Source: Flaviflexus sp.
Lineage (GTDB): Bacteria; Actinomycetota; Actinomycetes; Actinomycetales; Actinomycetaceae
Assembly (NCBI GenBank): GCA_030537635.1
Contig: JAUNVM010000001.1
Location: forward strand, 20,992 to 84,991
Direction of reading: 5' to 3'
DNA length: 64,000 nt
Shown here: one piece after another, positions 25,667 through 35,125 of the stretch
Position numbering within the stretch: position 1 is the stretch's first letter
How the letters are laid out: each line of letters starts with the position of its first letter
Made by a program: the position numbers and the translations under genes
The notes under the pieces: model-generated
The model's input: the letters and a program-made list of their open reading frames with translations, nothing else
Database searches by the model: none
What the model was told of the DNA's origin: nothing

Positions 25667-26653
25667 ATGCCTACGACAACCTTCCCGCTCCCTTTTCGCG
25701 TCTACTCCACGGAGCTAACCACAAGGTTTCGGGGATTGAACCGCCGCGACGGGGTGCTCATCCAGGGCCCGGCCGGATGGGCGGAGGTGTCCCCCTTCTG
25801 GGACTACGACATTGCCTACTCCGCCACCTGGCTCGCCGCCGCCCTTGAATCGGCCTGCCTGGACTATCCCGCCCCGCTCATCGACACCGTGCCCATCAAC
25901 GTCACCGTCCCGGCCACCGATCCGGCCCGTGCGCAGGAGATCGCCACCGCCGGGGCGCACTGCCCGGCCGCGAAGATCAAGGTGGCCGAGGCCGGCCAGA
26001 GTATCGATGATGATCTCGATCGCATCGCCGCCGTCCGCGAGGTCTTCCCGGGCACCATTCGCATTGACGCCAATGGCGGATGGGACGAGGACACCGCCAC
26101 TCGCGTCCTACCGAAGCTGGACCGGGCGGCCGGCGGGCTCGACTACTGCGAGCAGCCGGTGCCCGATGTTGCCGCCCTCGCCCGGGTGCGCCGCGCCGTC
26201 GACGTGCCCATTGCCGCCGATGAGTCCATCCGCCGGGCCGAAGATCCCTACGAGGTGGCCCGCCTCGATGCCGCCGATCTTATCATCGGCAAGGTTCAGC
26301 CGCTCGGCGGAATCCGCGCCTGTCTACGTCTCATCGAGGATATTGGCCTACCCATCGTTGTCTCATCGGCCCTCGAATCCTCCGTCGGCATCGCGGCCGG
26401 GGTCGCGCTCGCGGCCGCGCTTGGCACGGAGCGTGCCTGCGGCCTGGGCACCATCTCCCTCTTCACGCGGGACGTCACCTCCACCCCGCTGCTTCCCCAC
26501 CGGGGCCACCTTGCCCCGGGTCGGGTCATTCCCGATGAGATTCCGCCCGCTCCGGCAGATATCGAACGGGCCTGGACCGAGCGCCTCGAGGCCATGTGGG
26601 CCCACCTTCAGGCGCGCACCAATATTTCCGAGCTCACGGGAGGTGCGCTGTGA
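25667..26653 (+). CDS. menC: o-Succinylbenzoate synthase
   Basis: Enolase-superfamily dehydratase producing o-succinylbenzoate. The 328 residues contain the catalytic pair KIKV (first Lys region), the metal ligands in DANGGWDED, EQPVPD and AADESIR, and the second Lys in IIGKVQPLGG. A short N-terminal capping domain is normal for the actinobacterial form. The stop overlaps the menD ATG (TGATG). Confidence 0.94.
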   Translation: MPTTTFPLPFRVYSTELTTRFRGLNRRDGVLIQGPAGWAEVSPFWDYDIAYSATWLAAALESACLDYPAPLIDTVPINVTVPATDPARAQEIATAGAHCPAAKIKVAEAGQSIDDDLDRIAAVREVFPGTIRIDANGGWDEDTATRVLPKLDRAAGGLDYCEQPVPDVAALARVRRAVDVPIAADESIRRAEDPYEVARLDAADLIIGKVQPLGGIRACLRLIEDIGLPIVVSSALESSVGIAAGVALAAALGTERACGLGTISLFTRDVTSTPLLPHRGHLAPGRVIPDEIPPAPADIERAWTERLEAMWAHLQARTNISELTGGAL

Positions 26654-28236
26654 TGGCGGTTGCCACGATCTTCACCGAACTCCTGGCCGCCGGGGTGCGC
26701 ACCGTCGTGCTTGCCCCCGGCTCACGCAGTGCCCCGCTCGCCTACGGGGCGGCCGAGCTGGAGCGGGCCGGCGCGATTGATCTGCGGGTGGAAACCGATG
26801 AGCGGGCGGCCGGCTTCACCGCGCTCGGCGAGGCAAAAGCGAGCGGCCGGCCCGCGGTGGTTATCACCACCTCGGGAACCGCGGTCGCCAATCTTCACCC
26901 GGCCATGGCCGAGGCCTTCCACTCCGCGATCCCCCTCATCGCGCTCACCGCCGACCGTCCGGCCGCCCTGCGCGGCACCGGCGCCAATCAAACCACCTGG
27001 CAGCCCGGAATGCTCGGCCCGGCGCTGGCCGGTGAGCTCGACGTGTCGGCCGAGGATCTCGACGCCACGCAGCTGCGCCTCGCCCTGGGAAAGACGGCTT
27101 TCGGCCCGGTCCACCTCAACGTGTCCTTCGCCGAGCCGCTGCACCCGTCGGGGCCCATCTTTGCCGAGATTCCAGTCGCGGCAGATCCGCCCGCAGTGGC
27201 CGATGAGCCGGCTGGTGAGGAGCTGGATGGGCGGCGCACCGTCATCATTGCCGGGCCCCGCTCCCCGCGCGCCCCGCGCAGGAATATGCCGGCCGGCATT
27301 CCCATCTTTGCCGAGCCGGCCGCCGATGAACGCCACCTTCCCCAGGCGGTTCCCGCCAGTCGGATCGTCGCCGACGCCATGTGGCCCGATATCGAGCGGG
27401 TCATCATCTCCGGTCATCCCACCCTCTCCCGGCCCATCACCCGGCTCATGAGCCGGGACGACATCGAGGTGCTGGCCCTGGACGATATGCCGGGTCCGAC
27501 AAATCCGGGGCGGGTGGCCACGATTCTTGGCGCCATGCCCCAGCTCGCCGCGGACGACGACTTCCTGGAGCGCTGCCTTGCGGCCGGCCGGGCGGCGAGC
27601 CAGGCCGGGCGACAGGAGGTTGCCACCCGCTTCGATCCGCTCGCGGCGGCGCGCGTCGTGGCCGATTCCTCCGGCACCTGGTTCCTCGGCGCCTCCAATG
27701 TCATCCGGGACGTCGACCTGCTCGCCGAAAATCCGGACGCCACCTTCCATGCCAGCCGCGGCCTCGCCGGCATCGACGGCACCATTGCCACCGCCCGGGG
27801 TATGGCCAGAAGCGGACCCGTGCGCGCGGCCATGGGAGATCTCACGTTCTTCCACGATGCCTCCTCCCTGCTGCCCACGGCTGGCCAGGCCGAACCCGAG
27901 CTCGACCTCCTCGTCATCGACGATGGTGGGGGCGGCATCTTTGCCTCCCTTGAGCACGGTCAAGAGCGCTACGCCGACGTCTTTGACCGGGTGTTCCGCA
28001 CCCGCCGAAACGGCGATATTGCGGGGCTTGGCCGGGCCGCTGGATGGCAGGTGGAAATCCCCTCGGGTGAGGACGAGCTCGCCGACATACTGTCCGCCCC
28101 GCCCGCCCACCGGCTCATCCTCGTGTCCTTTGACGAGGACACGGCGGTGGTTCGCGCCCGCCGGGAGCGGGTCACCGAGGCCATGACAGAGGCGGCCGCC
28201 CGAGTGGCGGGCACGTCAGCATCCAGCGCGTCTTAA
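26653..28236 (+). CDS. menD: SEPHCHC synthase (2-succinyl-5-enolpyruvyl-6-hydroxy-3-cyclohexene-1-carboxylate synthase)
   Basis: Thiamine-diphosphate enzyme joining isochorismate and 2-oxoglutarate. The 527 residues start with LLAAGVRTVVLAPGSRSAPL. The glutamate that activates the cofactor lies in VETDERAAGFTALG. The diphosphate-binding motif is GDLTFFHDASSL with VIDDGGGGIF. GGGAGG at 26638-26643 precedes both GTG 26650 and ATG 26653; the ATG is used here. It follows menC by overlap. Confidence 0.95.
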   Translation: MAVATIFTELLAAGVRTVVLAPGSRSAPLAYGAAELERAGAIDLRVETDERAAGFTALGEAKASGRPAVVITTSGTAVANLHPAMAEAFHSAIPLIALTADRPAALRGTGANQTTWQPGMLGPALAGELDVSAEDLDATQLRLALGKTAFGPVHLNVSFAEPLHPSGPIFAEIPVAADPPAVADEPAGEELDGRRTVIIAGPRSPRAPRRNMPAGIPIFAEPAADERHLPQAVPASRIVADAMWPDIERVIISGHPTLSRPITRLMSRDDIEVLALDDMPGPTNPGRVATILGAMPQLAADDDFLERCLAAGRAASQAGRQEVATRFDPLAAARVVADSSGTWFLGASNVIRDVDLLAENPDATFHASRGLAGIDGTIATARGMARSGPVRAAMGDLTFFHDASSLLPTAGQAEPELDLLVIDDGGGGIFASLEHGQERYADVFDRVFRTRRNGDIAGLGRAAGWQVEIPSGEDELADILSAPPAHRLILVSFDEDTAVVRARRERVTEAMTEAAARVAGTSASSAS

Positions 28237-28327
28237 GACTTCGCCCAGATCTTGGCCAGCAGACGGGTGTTACATACTGGCGAATGAGTTTTATCCAGCA
28301 GTTATGCGGATGAGTGAAGGAGACACC

Positions 28328-29542
28328 ATGACTTCGACCTGGAGCGGGCCCGAACCGCAGGACACCTACCCGAATCAGTCCGGATTCGCCGGTCCTGCCG
28401 AGCATCCGGCCCACCGGCAGGCCCCGGCCAAGCGCCGTTCACTTGGCCCCGTCCTTGCCCTCGCCCTGGTGTCCGGACTCGTTGGCGGTGCCGGGGGAGC
28501 GGGAATCACCTACGGCCTCATGGATGAGGGCTCCCAGGTGGCTGAGCGCACCGAGGCCGGCTCAAATGGCTCCGCCGAGGGAACCGAGAACACGGCCGCC
28601 CCGGCATCGGCCCCCTCCGGGGTGGACTGGGCGAAGATCACCGAGCAGGTCCAGCCCTCCGTCGTTGCCATCGAGGCTGCCAGCGCCACCGAGGGACACG
28701 CCGGCTCCGGCGTCATCATCGACAAGGCGGGCTACGTGCTCACCAATCATCACGTCATTGCCGGCACCGAGGACATTCACGTCACCCTGTCCACCGGGCA
28801 GATCGTCTCGGCCACCCTCGTTGGTTCCGATCCCTCCACCGATCTTGCGGTGCTCAAGCTTGCCGACACGAAGGGAATTTCGCCGGCTACCTTCGGCTCG
28901 TCCGCCTCCCTCGTGGTCGGCCAGCCGGTGGTCGCGGTTGGCAATCCGCTCGGCCTGTCCCAGACCGTTACCACGGGCATCATCTCCGCCCTCGACCGCC
29001 CGGTGGTCACCAAGCGGAAGGCCGGGGATCCCGATCCGGTCATCACCAACGCCATCCAGATCGATGCCGCCATCAACCCCGGTAACTCCGGCGGCCCGCT
29101 GTTCGATGCGCAGGGCAAGGTCATTGGCATCAACTCCTCGATCGCCTCGATTTCCGAGGGTGACGTGGCCGGATCCATCGGCTTGGGCTTTGCCATTCCC
29201 ATCGATCTGGCCAAGCGGATTGCCACCGACATCATCGATACCGGCACCGTCTCCCACGCCTTCGTGGGCGTATCCACCCGCTCCGAGGTCGTCACGGTGG
29301 ATGGCGAAAGCCGGGTGGCCGCCGTCATCGGCGAGGTTGTTCCGGGATCCCCGGCCGATAAGGCGGGCCTGCGCGAGGGCGATGCCATCACCGCCATTGA
29401 TGACGATGAGGTGGTGTCCAACACCTCCCTCACCGGCTACGTGCGCCAGCACGCCCCGGGCGAGACGGTCACGCTCTCGATCGTGCGCGATGGTTCCGCC
29501 ACCACGGTGGATCTCACCCTCGAATCCCGCGAGGCCATCTAG
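28328..29542 (+). CDS. HtrA/DegP-type serine protease with PDZ domain
   Basis: 404 residues from ATG 28328, preceded by AAGGAGA. A cytosolic Pro-rich N-terminus and one membrane helix (LALALVSGLVGGAGGAGITY, about 43-62) anchor an extracytoplasmic trypsin-like domain. The catalytic triad is His in LTNHHVIAG, Asp in STDLAVLKL and Ser in GNSGGPLF. A PDZ domain follows (about 300-400, SPADKAGLREGDAITAID). It acts in envelope protein quality control. The stop codon overlaps that of the convergent gene (CTAG). Confidence 0.95.
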   Translation: MTSTWSGPEPQDTYPNQSGFAGPAEHPAHRQAPAKRRSLGPVLALALVSGLVGGAGGAGITYGLMDEGSQVAERTEAGSNGSAEGTENTAAPASAPSGVDWAKITEQVQPSVVAIEAASATEGHAGSGVIIDKAGYVLTNHHVIAGTEDIHVTLSTGQIVSATLVGSDPSTDLAVLKLADTKGISPATFGSSASLVVGQPVVAVGNPLGLSQTVTTGIISALDRPVVTKRKAGDPDPVITNAIQIDAAINPGNSGGPLFDAQGKVIGINSSIASISEGDVAGSIGLGFAIPIDLAKRIATDIIDTGTVSHAFVGVSTRSEVVTVDGESRVAAVIGEVVPGSPADKAGLREGDAITAIDDDEVVSNTSLTGYVRQHAPGETVTLSIVRDGSATTVDLTLESREAI

Positions 29543-30336
29543 TTCGGTGACCCCGCCGGCCCCGACGTGAGCTCATCCTCGCGGCGGGGCAGCGGGGCGA
29601 GGGGTGCGCGGTGAGTATCTCGCCGGGCGCGGAGGAAGCCGGCGGCTGCCGCCAGCACCGGCAGGGTGAGGCTTATCCCGAGCATGGGAGCGACAAGGAT
29701 GACCCCGAACAGGGGCACGCCGGCGACGATGAGGATGCCGATCGTGGTGGTGACGATGTTGTGCCAGCGCCGCGAATCCTCCCAGGCTTCCCGGCGGCAC
29801 CGGTGCTCGCAGGCAATCGAGGGGATACGCCCGTCAAGGGACTGGGAGTGGCGTGCCAGGCGCCCGGCGCGGCGCCGCAGCAGGAAGAAGGCTGCGGCAA
29901 TGGCGAGAGCGGACAGGAGCGCGCCGAAGAAGGCGGACTGACCGGACGACACCCCCGGGACGGGACGGCTGGAAAAGCCGAGCCACAGGAGCGGCAGCGG
30001 GCTGAGAAAAAACAGCGCAACCGCTGCGCCCGCCAACGTGCGCGTGGCAATGACTTCGCGGATGAGGGGAGCGGCTTCGGTGTAGTCAAAGGTGGGCAGA
30101 TCCGGTCGAGCATCCGCCAGATCCTGCTCGATGTCGAGCTCTCGAGCCACCCGCTCTAAGTCACCAAATTGCTCGATGACGATTTCGGTGGCCTCCTCCT
30201 CGGACTTACCCGCCTCCCTCAGCTCCGCCATCTTCCCCTTCATCTGCTCGCGCAGCCGATTGCGGGCACGGGTGATGGCGGGGGTGAGGGCGAAGGGCGC
30301 GAACATGTTGTCGAGCCAATCCTCAAAAGTGTCCAT
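29539..30336 (-). CDS. Permease-prefix-domain membrane protein
   Basis: 265 residues. The N-terminal about 75 residues (WLDNMFAPFALTPAITRARN; KSEEEATEIVIEQFGDLERV) match the permease prefix domain seen ahead of DUF1700-like and ABC permease proteins. Four hydrophobic segments follow, with a basic loop between the second and third. Such genes usually sit next to a PadR regulator, but none is present here. GGAGG lies just before the ATG. Function unknown. Confidence 0.75.
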   Translation of the reverse strand: MDTFEDWLDNMFAPFALTPAITRARNRLREQMKGKMAELREAGKSEEEATEIVIEQFGDLERVARELDIEQDLADARPDLPTFDYTEAAPLIREVIATRTLAGAAVALFFLSPLPLLWLGFSSRPVPGVSSGQSAFFGALLSALAIAAAFFLLRRRAGRLARHSQSLDGRIPSIACEHRCRREAWEDSRRWHNIVTTTIGILIVAGVPLFGVILVAPMLGISLTLPVLAAAAGFLRARRDTHRAPLAPLPRREDELTSGPAGSPN

Positions 30337-30448
30337 CTTTCCTCCTCCGCCACCAAACTACGCGCAGAATCTCCTCCTCACAAGGATGGGAGGAGCGGAT
30401 GAGCCAGCGCCATCGCCGAGAAATCTGCCGGACCGGGAGAGCCGGAGG

Positions 30449-31720
30449 CTAGGACAGGGCGTCGCGGATCGCGGAGAACTTCGCCTCGGTCTCATTCAGC
30501 TCGCGCACCGGATCAGAGTCGGACATGATTCCGCCCCCAGCAAAGGCCCGCGCGGTGGTGCCGTCCACCTCGGCGCAGCGCAGGGCGAGCGCCCAGTCGG
30601 CGTTGCCCGCCCCATCCATCCACCCCACCGGGGCGGCGTAGCGGCCCCGATCGGCCTCCTCGATGTCGCGGATGATGCCGAGGGCGGCCTGCGTGGGGGA
30701 GCCACCCACGGCGGCCGTCGGATGCATGGCGCCGCAGCAGGTGAGCCCCGTATGCGGCTCGGCCAGCTCGGCCGTCATGTCCGTGGCCAGGTGAATGACG
30801 TGGGGCAATTGCAGGGCGAAGCGCTCGCTGACCCACAGCTTCCGGGTGCGCGGCGCAATCGCATCGTGCACCGAGGCGAGCGCGTAGTCATGTTCGTGGC
30901 GATCCTTGACCGAGGACAGCAGGGCCCGGGTCGCACCCTGACGGTCGCCGGAGACCGGCCATGATCCGGCTAGCACCCGAGACGACAAGGTGCCCCCGCG
31001 CACCGAGGCCAGCATCTCCGGTGTCGAGCCCACCAGGCCGTCCACCGCGAAGGTCCAACAGTCGGGGAATGCCGTGGCAAGCTTACGGGCCAGCAGCCGC
31101 TGGTCGATGGGCCGCTCGGTGACGAAGGCGAGTTCGCGCGCGAGCACGGCCTTGTGCGCGTCGCCCGCCCGCAAACGCCCCCGCATCCGCTCCACCGCGG
31201 CCAAATAGTCCCGTCCGGCCAGCCCCGGAACCTCCGTCACCGGGCCGAAGGAGTCTGGCAGCGCCATCTGCTCATCTCCGGCATGACGGGCATGGGCGCG
31301 GTCATTGCCCGCGAGCTCGGTGGCTGAGGCCGGATCTGCCGGATCTGCGCCCGGATCAACAAGCCGAATGTCGGTGCGCCAATAACCCTCGTTATCGCGC
31401 CCCCAAATGGTGCGCGGAATGACTAGACGCGAGCCGGAGGGGGAATCGACAAAAAAGGAGAAGGAGCCAAAAGCAACCGGGCCCGAGCCGGGCCGGCCCA
31501 CCTCGTCGCTGATTCGCGCCCGATCCACCACCGCATCAAACCAGGCCTGCGCCTCATCGAAGCGGTCCTCACCGAGCTCAATGCTGGCCGCCACCCCGGC
31601 CCCGAGCAGCGTCCGCTCGGCACAATGCCAGATCAGCGGGTCGGCCGGATCGAGGGCCGACAGGGCCGGCTCGTCGCGGCTCGGCACGCTGACGCAATGG
31701 AGGAAGGGAATAGCGGACAC
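30449..31720 (-). CDS. menF: Isochorismate synthase
   Basis: Chorismate-binding family enzyme converting chorismate to isochorismate for MenD. The 423 residues show the catalytic Lys in [22 protein letters not shown], the metal-binding [16 protein letters not shown] and the C-terminal [20 protein letters not shown]. It starts at GTG 31720 with no Shine-Dalgarno; TATAGT lies 8 bases upstream. It could alternatively serve salicylate synthesis, but its location among men genes favours menaquinone. Confidence 0.93.
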   Translation of the reverse strand: MSAIPFLHCVSVPSRDEPALSALDPADPLIWHCAERTLLGAGVAASIELGEDRFDEAQAWFDAVVDRARISDEVGRPGSGPVAFGSFSFFVDSPSGSRLVIPRTIWGRDNEGYWRTDIRLVDPGADPADPASATELAGNDRAHARHAGDEQMALPDSFGPVTEVPGLAGRDYLAAVERMRGRLRAGDAHKAVLARELAFVTERPIDQRLLARKLATAFPDCWTFAVDGLVGSTPEMLASVRGGTLSSRVLAGSWPVSGDRQGATRALLSSVKDRHEHDYALASVHDAIAPRTRKLWVSERFALQLPHVIHLATDMTAELAEPHTGLTCCGAMHPTAAVGGSPTQAALGIIRDIEEADRGRYAAPVGWMDGAGNADWALALRCAEVDGTTARAFAGGGIMSDSDPVRELNETEAKFSAIRDALS

Positions 31721-31769
31721 GTTGGGAGACTATACCCCGCTTTCGCGTCTCGGTCATACTATGGGGGTC
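31721..31769. promoter_or_regulatory. 49-bp divergent promoter region menF | menG
   Basis: On the minus strand TATAGT (31734-31729) precedes the menF GTG by 8 bases, with ATGACC 17 bases further up as a weak -35. On the plus strand TACTAT (31757-31762) precedes the menG ATG by 7 bases. Both suggest leaderless or nearly leaderless messages. Confidence 0.5.
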
Positions 31770-32459
31770 ATGAGGGCAACCCTGAAGAAAGATCCAAGCC
31801 GCGTAGCCGGCATGTTCGACGACGTGGCCGAGCGCTACGACATCACCAATACCGTGCTCACCATGGGCCAGGTGTACGTGTGGCGGGCCGCCGTCAAGGC
31901 CGCGCTTGAGCCGAAGCCGGGAATGAAGATTCTCGATATTGCTGCGGGAACCGGCAGCTCCTCGGCCTTTTATGCGCAAGCCGGGGCGGAGGTGGTGGCC
32001 CTCGACTTCTCCATCGGCATGGTTGAGGTGGGGCAGCGCCGTCAACCGCAACTCGACTTCATCGCCGGGGATGCTCAGGCGCTACCGTTCGCCGACGAGA
32101 GCTTCGACGCCGTCACCATCTCCTACGGTCTGCGCAACGTCCAGGACCCCGATCTGGCCCTGCGCGAGATGCTTCGGGTCACCAAGCCGGGCGGCCGCCT
32201 CGTCCTCTGCGAATTTTCCACCCCCACCTATCCGCCCTTCAACGCCCTCTACCGGGCCTACCTCGGTAAGGCGCTACCGGCGCTCGCGAGCGTCGTCTCC
32301 TCCGATCCGGAGGCCTACGACTACCTCGTCGAATCCATCCTCGACTGGCCCGATCAGCGCGCCATCGCCACCCGCCTGCAGGACGCCGGCTGGCGCAAGG
32401 TCGCCTACCGCAACCTCGGCGGCGGCATTGTCGCCCTTCACCGCGGCACCAAGCCCTAA
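31770..32459 (+). CDS. menG: Demethylmenaquinone methyltransferase
   Basis: SAM-dependent methyltransferase (UbiE/MenG family) completing menaquinone. The 229 residues begin [20 protein letters not shown], matching the actinobacterial N-terminus, which fixes the start at ATG 31770 and not ATG 31761. Motifs are [12 protein letters not shown] (SAM loop), [25 protein letters not shown] and [17 protein letters not shown]. Confidence 0.95.
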   Translation: MRATLKKDPSRVAGMFDDVAERYDITNTVLTMGQVYVWRAAVKAALEPKPGMKILDIAAGTGSSSAFYAQAGAEVVALDFSIGMVEVGQRRQPQLDFIAGDAQALPFADESFDAVTISYGLRNVQDPDLALREMLRVTKPGGRLVLCEFSTPTYPPFNALYRAYLGKALPALASVVSSDPEAYDYLVESILDWPDQRAIATRLQDAGWRKVAYRNLGGGIVALHRGTKP

Positions 32460-32816
32460 CCGCCTTTCCTCCGCCCACTGCCTCGGCTCGCCGGGCGGAG
32501 GCCTGATCTGCCACACTTCCGGGGCATTCCCGGTTCGCCGCCACCGGCCCACCGGCACCCCCGGTGGGCGCGGGAAGAGGCCGCGCGATGGGCTGCGGTC
32601 CGATGTGACAAGTTACCGGCGGGCAACGGTGAGCGATGCCCTCGCATGGCGGGGCGGTTGAGGTTACGCCGGAGAAAGATTTTTGGTGACTCGGACCACC
32701 AAAAACAATTTAGTAAGTAGGCCATGGGCTAATTCGCGGGGACTGTGATTGGCAGATCGGGCACGCTTGCCTGATACGATGACGCCGGTACTGGGAAGCG
32801 GAATTTCGGGGGGAAA
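32460..32816 (+). promoter_or_regulatory. Intergenic region before menJ with a 9-bp inverted repeat
   Basis: 357 bases without a gene. A sharply A/T-rich island carries TTTTTGGTG (32680-32688), an 8-base spacer and CACCAAAAA (32697-32705), a perfect inverted repeat. Its outer arms are T then A, the wrong way round for an intrinsic terminator, so an operator is more likely. TTGGCA about 17 bases before TGATAC (near 32749-32777) is a possible promoter. GGGGGGAAA precedes the menJ ATG. Confidence 0.45.
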
Positions 32817-34091
32817 ATGTCGTTTGATGACGAAGCAGACGTCATCGTCGTCGGCGCTGGACCGGGCGGATCTGCCACGGCGCACTACCTCGCTCAGCAG
32901 GGACACAAGGTCATCGTGCTGGAGAAGTCAGCGTTCCCGAGAGACAAGATTTGCGGCGACGGACTGACTCCTCGCTCGGTTGCCGAGGTCATCCGCATGG
33001 GCGTGGACACGACCGGTTGGATCCGAAATTACGGCCTGCGCGCCATCGGCGGCGGCCACACAATCGAGGTTCCCTGGCCCGAACTCAACTCCATGCCCTC
33101 CTACGGAATGGCGCGAGCTCGCGGAAAATTCGATGAGGACCTGGCCCGTCACGCCGAGCGAAGCGGTGCGGAGCTGCGCGAGAACATGACCGTGGTGGGT
33201 CCGATCATCCACGAGCGGTCCGGCCGGGTGATCGGCGTGGAGGCGCGCCCAAAGGGGGCCGACCGCGCGGCGCCCCCGCTGCGGTTTGCCGGCCGCTTCG
33301 TCGTGGACGCCGGGGGAGTCTCGGCCCGCCTGGCCACCGCTGTCGGCCGAGAAAAGGCGATGAATAGGCCGATGGGTGTCGCGGTGCGCACATATTTCAA
33401 GAGCCCGCGCCACAATGAGCCCGTCATGGAGTCCCATCTGGAGCTGTGGGACGGAAAACCCGGTGCATCGAACCTCATGCCGGGGTATGGGTGGGTGTTC
33501 CCGCTCGGCGATGGCACCTGCAATGTTGGCCTCGGCTCGCTGTCGTCGACCGCCAAGCCCACCGGGATTGACTACCGGGAGCTGTTTGCGACGTGGATGC
33601 GCAATGCGCCGGCCGAATGGGAGTTCACCGAAGAGAATCAGGTGGGGCCCGTCCGGGGTGCCGCCCTGCCCATGGCATTTAACCGCAAACCGCACTATGA
33701 CGCGGGTTTGCTCCTCGTTGGCGATTCCGGCGGCATGGTGTCTCCATTCAACGGCGAGGGCATCGCCTACGCGATGGCCTCGGGGCGGATGGCGGCGGAC
33801 TTTATCGGTCAGGCGCTCGCTCGTCGCACCCTCGGCGCCCAGGACCGCGTCATGTCGCAGTATTCGGCCGAATTGTCATCCCAGCTCGGCGGGTATTACA
33901 CGCTGGGCAGGGTCTTTGCCGCCCTCATTGAGCGGCCCGAGATCATGCATTTGTGCGTCCATCACGGACTGCCCAGACCAACTCTCATGCGTTTCGTCAT
34001 GAAGTTGTTGTCTGATTGCTACGATCACCGAGATGGCGACTGGATGGACCGGATTATCGCCGCTTTAACTAAGGTGGTGCCCTCGGCATAA
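32817..34091 (+). CDS. menJ: Geranylgeranyl-reductase-family flavoprotein, probable menaquinone reductase
   Basis: 424 residues. FAD-binding Rossmann loop VIVVGAGPGGSATAHYLAQQ, the conserved KICGDGLTPR segment, and the second FAD motif LVGDSGGMVSPFNGEGI place it in the geranylgeranyl reductase family. Position after men genes and before the nuo operon and a polyprenyl synthase resembles mycobacterial MenJ (Rv0561c), which saturates one prenyl unit of menaquinone. Reduction of other polyprenyl chains is possible. ATG preceded by a G-rich ribosome binding site. Confidence 0.88.
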   Translation: MSFDDEADVIVVGAGPGGSATAHYLAQQGHKVIVLEKSAFPRDKICGDGLTPRSVAEVIRMGVDTTGWIRNYGLRAIGGGHTIEVPWPELNSMPSYGMARARGKFDEDLARHAERSGAELRENMTVVGPIIHERSGRVIGVEARPKGADRAAPPLRFAGRFVVDAGGVSARLATAVGREKAMNRPMGVAVRTYFKSPRHNEPVMESHLELWDGKPGASNLMPGYGWVFPLGDGTCNVGLGSLSSTAKPTGIDYRELFATWMRNAPAEWEFTEENQVGPVRGAALPMAFNRKPHYDAGLLLVGDSGGMVSPFNGEGIAYAMASGRMAADFIGQALARRTLGAQDRVMSQYSAELSSQLGGYYTLGRVFAALIERPEIMHLCVHHGLPRPTLMRFVMKLLSDCYDHRDGDWMDRIIAALTKVVPSA

Positions 34092-34199
34092 CCCCCTGGG
34101 GAGGGGGTTGGTGAAAACCCCCTCGCGATCAGGGCTAATCTTGAGACAGAACCTTTGACGCCCCGGCGAGACGCCGGCGTGTAATGCGATGGAGGATAC
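34091..34199 (+). promoter_or_regulatory. menJ-nuoA spacer with mutually exclusive hairpins
   Basis: AACCCCC (34091-34097) can pair with GGGGGTT (34104-34110). The same GAGGGGGTT (34102-34110) can instead pair with AACCCCCTC (34117-34125), giving a 9-bp stem. A third hairpin CCGGCG-AGA-CGCCGG lies near 34163-34177. GGAGG at about 34191 serves nuoA. The arrangement may set read-through from menJ into the nuo operon. Confidence 0.5.
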
Positions 34200-34559
34200 A
34201 TGAACCCCTATACCCCGCTGCTCATGATGATCGGCGTGGCCCTGCTGGTCGCCTTCGGCGGCCTCATCGCTTCCGGCGTTCTCGGACCCAAGCGCTACAA
34301 CCGCGTCAAGGTGGAGAACTACGAATGCGGAATTGAGCCGACCCCGGGTGCGGGCAGCGCCGGCCGATTCCCGATCAAGTACTACCTGACCGCGATGACC
34401 TTCATCATCTTCGATATCGAGGTCGTCTTCCTCTACCCGTGGGCGGTCTCGTTCGAGCGACTCGGAGCCTTCGGCCTAGTCGCAATTCTCACGTTCATTT
34501 TCCTGATCACGGTGCCCTTCGTCTACGAGTGGCGCCGCGGCGGACTGGAATGGGATTGA
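34200..34559 (+). CDS. nuoA: NADH-quinone oxidoreductase subunit A
   Basis: First gene of the 14-gene complex I operon. 119 residues, three membrane helices, with the family stretch VKVENYECGIEPTPGAG in the loop near the quinone cavity, then FPIKYYLTAMTFIIFDIEVV. ATG with GGAGGAT upstream. 11 bases separate it from nuoB. Confidence 0.97.
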   Translation: MNPYTPLLMMIGVALLVAFGGLIASGVLGPKRYNRVKVENYECGIEPTPGAGSAGRFPIKYYLTAMTFIIFDIEVVFLYPWAVSFERLGAFGLVAILTFIFLITVPFVYEWRRGGLEWD

Positions 34560-34570
34560 GGAGTTAACAC

Positions 34571-35125
34571 ATGGCACATGATGATGACGCTTCCCCGGGC
34601 ATCATGCTCTCCACGGTGGAGAACCTGGCCGCGTGGGGCCGAGCCAATTCGCAGTGGCCGGTCACGATGGGGCTGGCCTGTTGCGCGATTGAAATGATGG
34701 CGGCGGGTACTCCCCGCTTCGACATGGCCCGCTTCGGCCTCGAGGTGTTCCGCGCCTCGCCCCGGCACGCCGACCTCATGATCGTCTCCGGTCGACTGTC
34801 GCACAAGATGGCCCCGGTGGTGCGCAATATCTACGATGAGATGGCGGACCCGAAGTGGGTTATTGCCATGGGCGTATGCGCCTCCTCGGGCGGCATGTTT
34901 AACAACTATGCGATCGTCCAGGGCTGCGATCACGTCGTCCCGGTCGACATCTACCTGCCGGGCTGCCCACCGCGCCCTGAGATGCTCATCAACTCGATTC
35001 TCGAGCTGCGCAAGCTCATTCGGGACGAGAAGCTGTTCGGGCATCGCAAGGAGATTGCCCGTCGCGCCGAGGCTGCCGCCCTCGCCGCCACGCCCACCCA
35101 CGAGATGAAGGGGCTGCTCGCGTGA
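34571..35125 (+). CDS. nuoB: NADH-quinone oxidoreductase subunit B
   Basis: Carries the terminal 4Fe-4S cluster N2 that reduces menaquinone. The 184 residues have the tandem Cys in [10 protein letters not shown], a third ligand in [12 protein letters not shown], and the fourth in [17 protein letters not shown] overlap with nuoC. Confidence 0.97.
   Translation: MAHDDDASPGIMLSTVENLAAWGRANSQWPVTMGLACCAIEMMAAGTPRFDMARFGLEVFRASPRHADLMIVSGRLSHKMAPVVRNIYDEMADPKWVIAMGVCASSGGMFNNYAIVQGCDHVVPVDIYLPGCPPRPEMLINSILELRKLIRDEKLFGHRKEIARRAEAAALAATPTHEMKGLLA

Noticed and set aside
31761-31769. ATG 31761 as the start of menG
   Set aside because: It would overlap the apparent -10 TACTAT, and the family N-terminus matches the sequence from ATG 31770.
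32680-32705. Inverted repeat as an intrinsic terminator after menG
   Set aside because: It is more than 200 bases past the stop and has T residues before and A residues after the stem, the wrong polarity.
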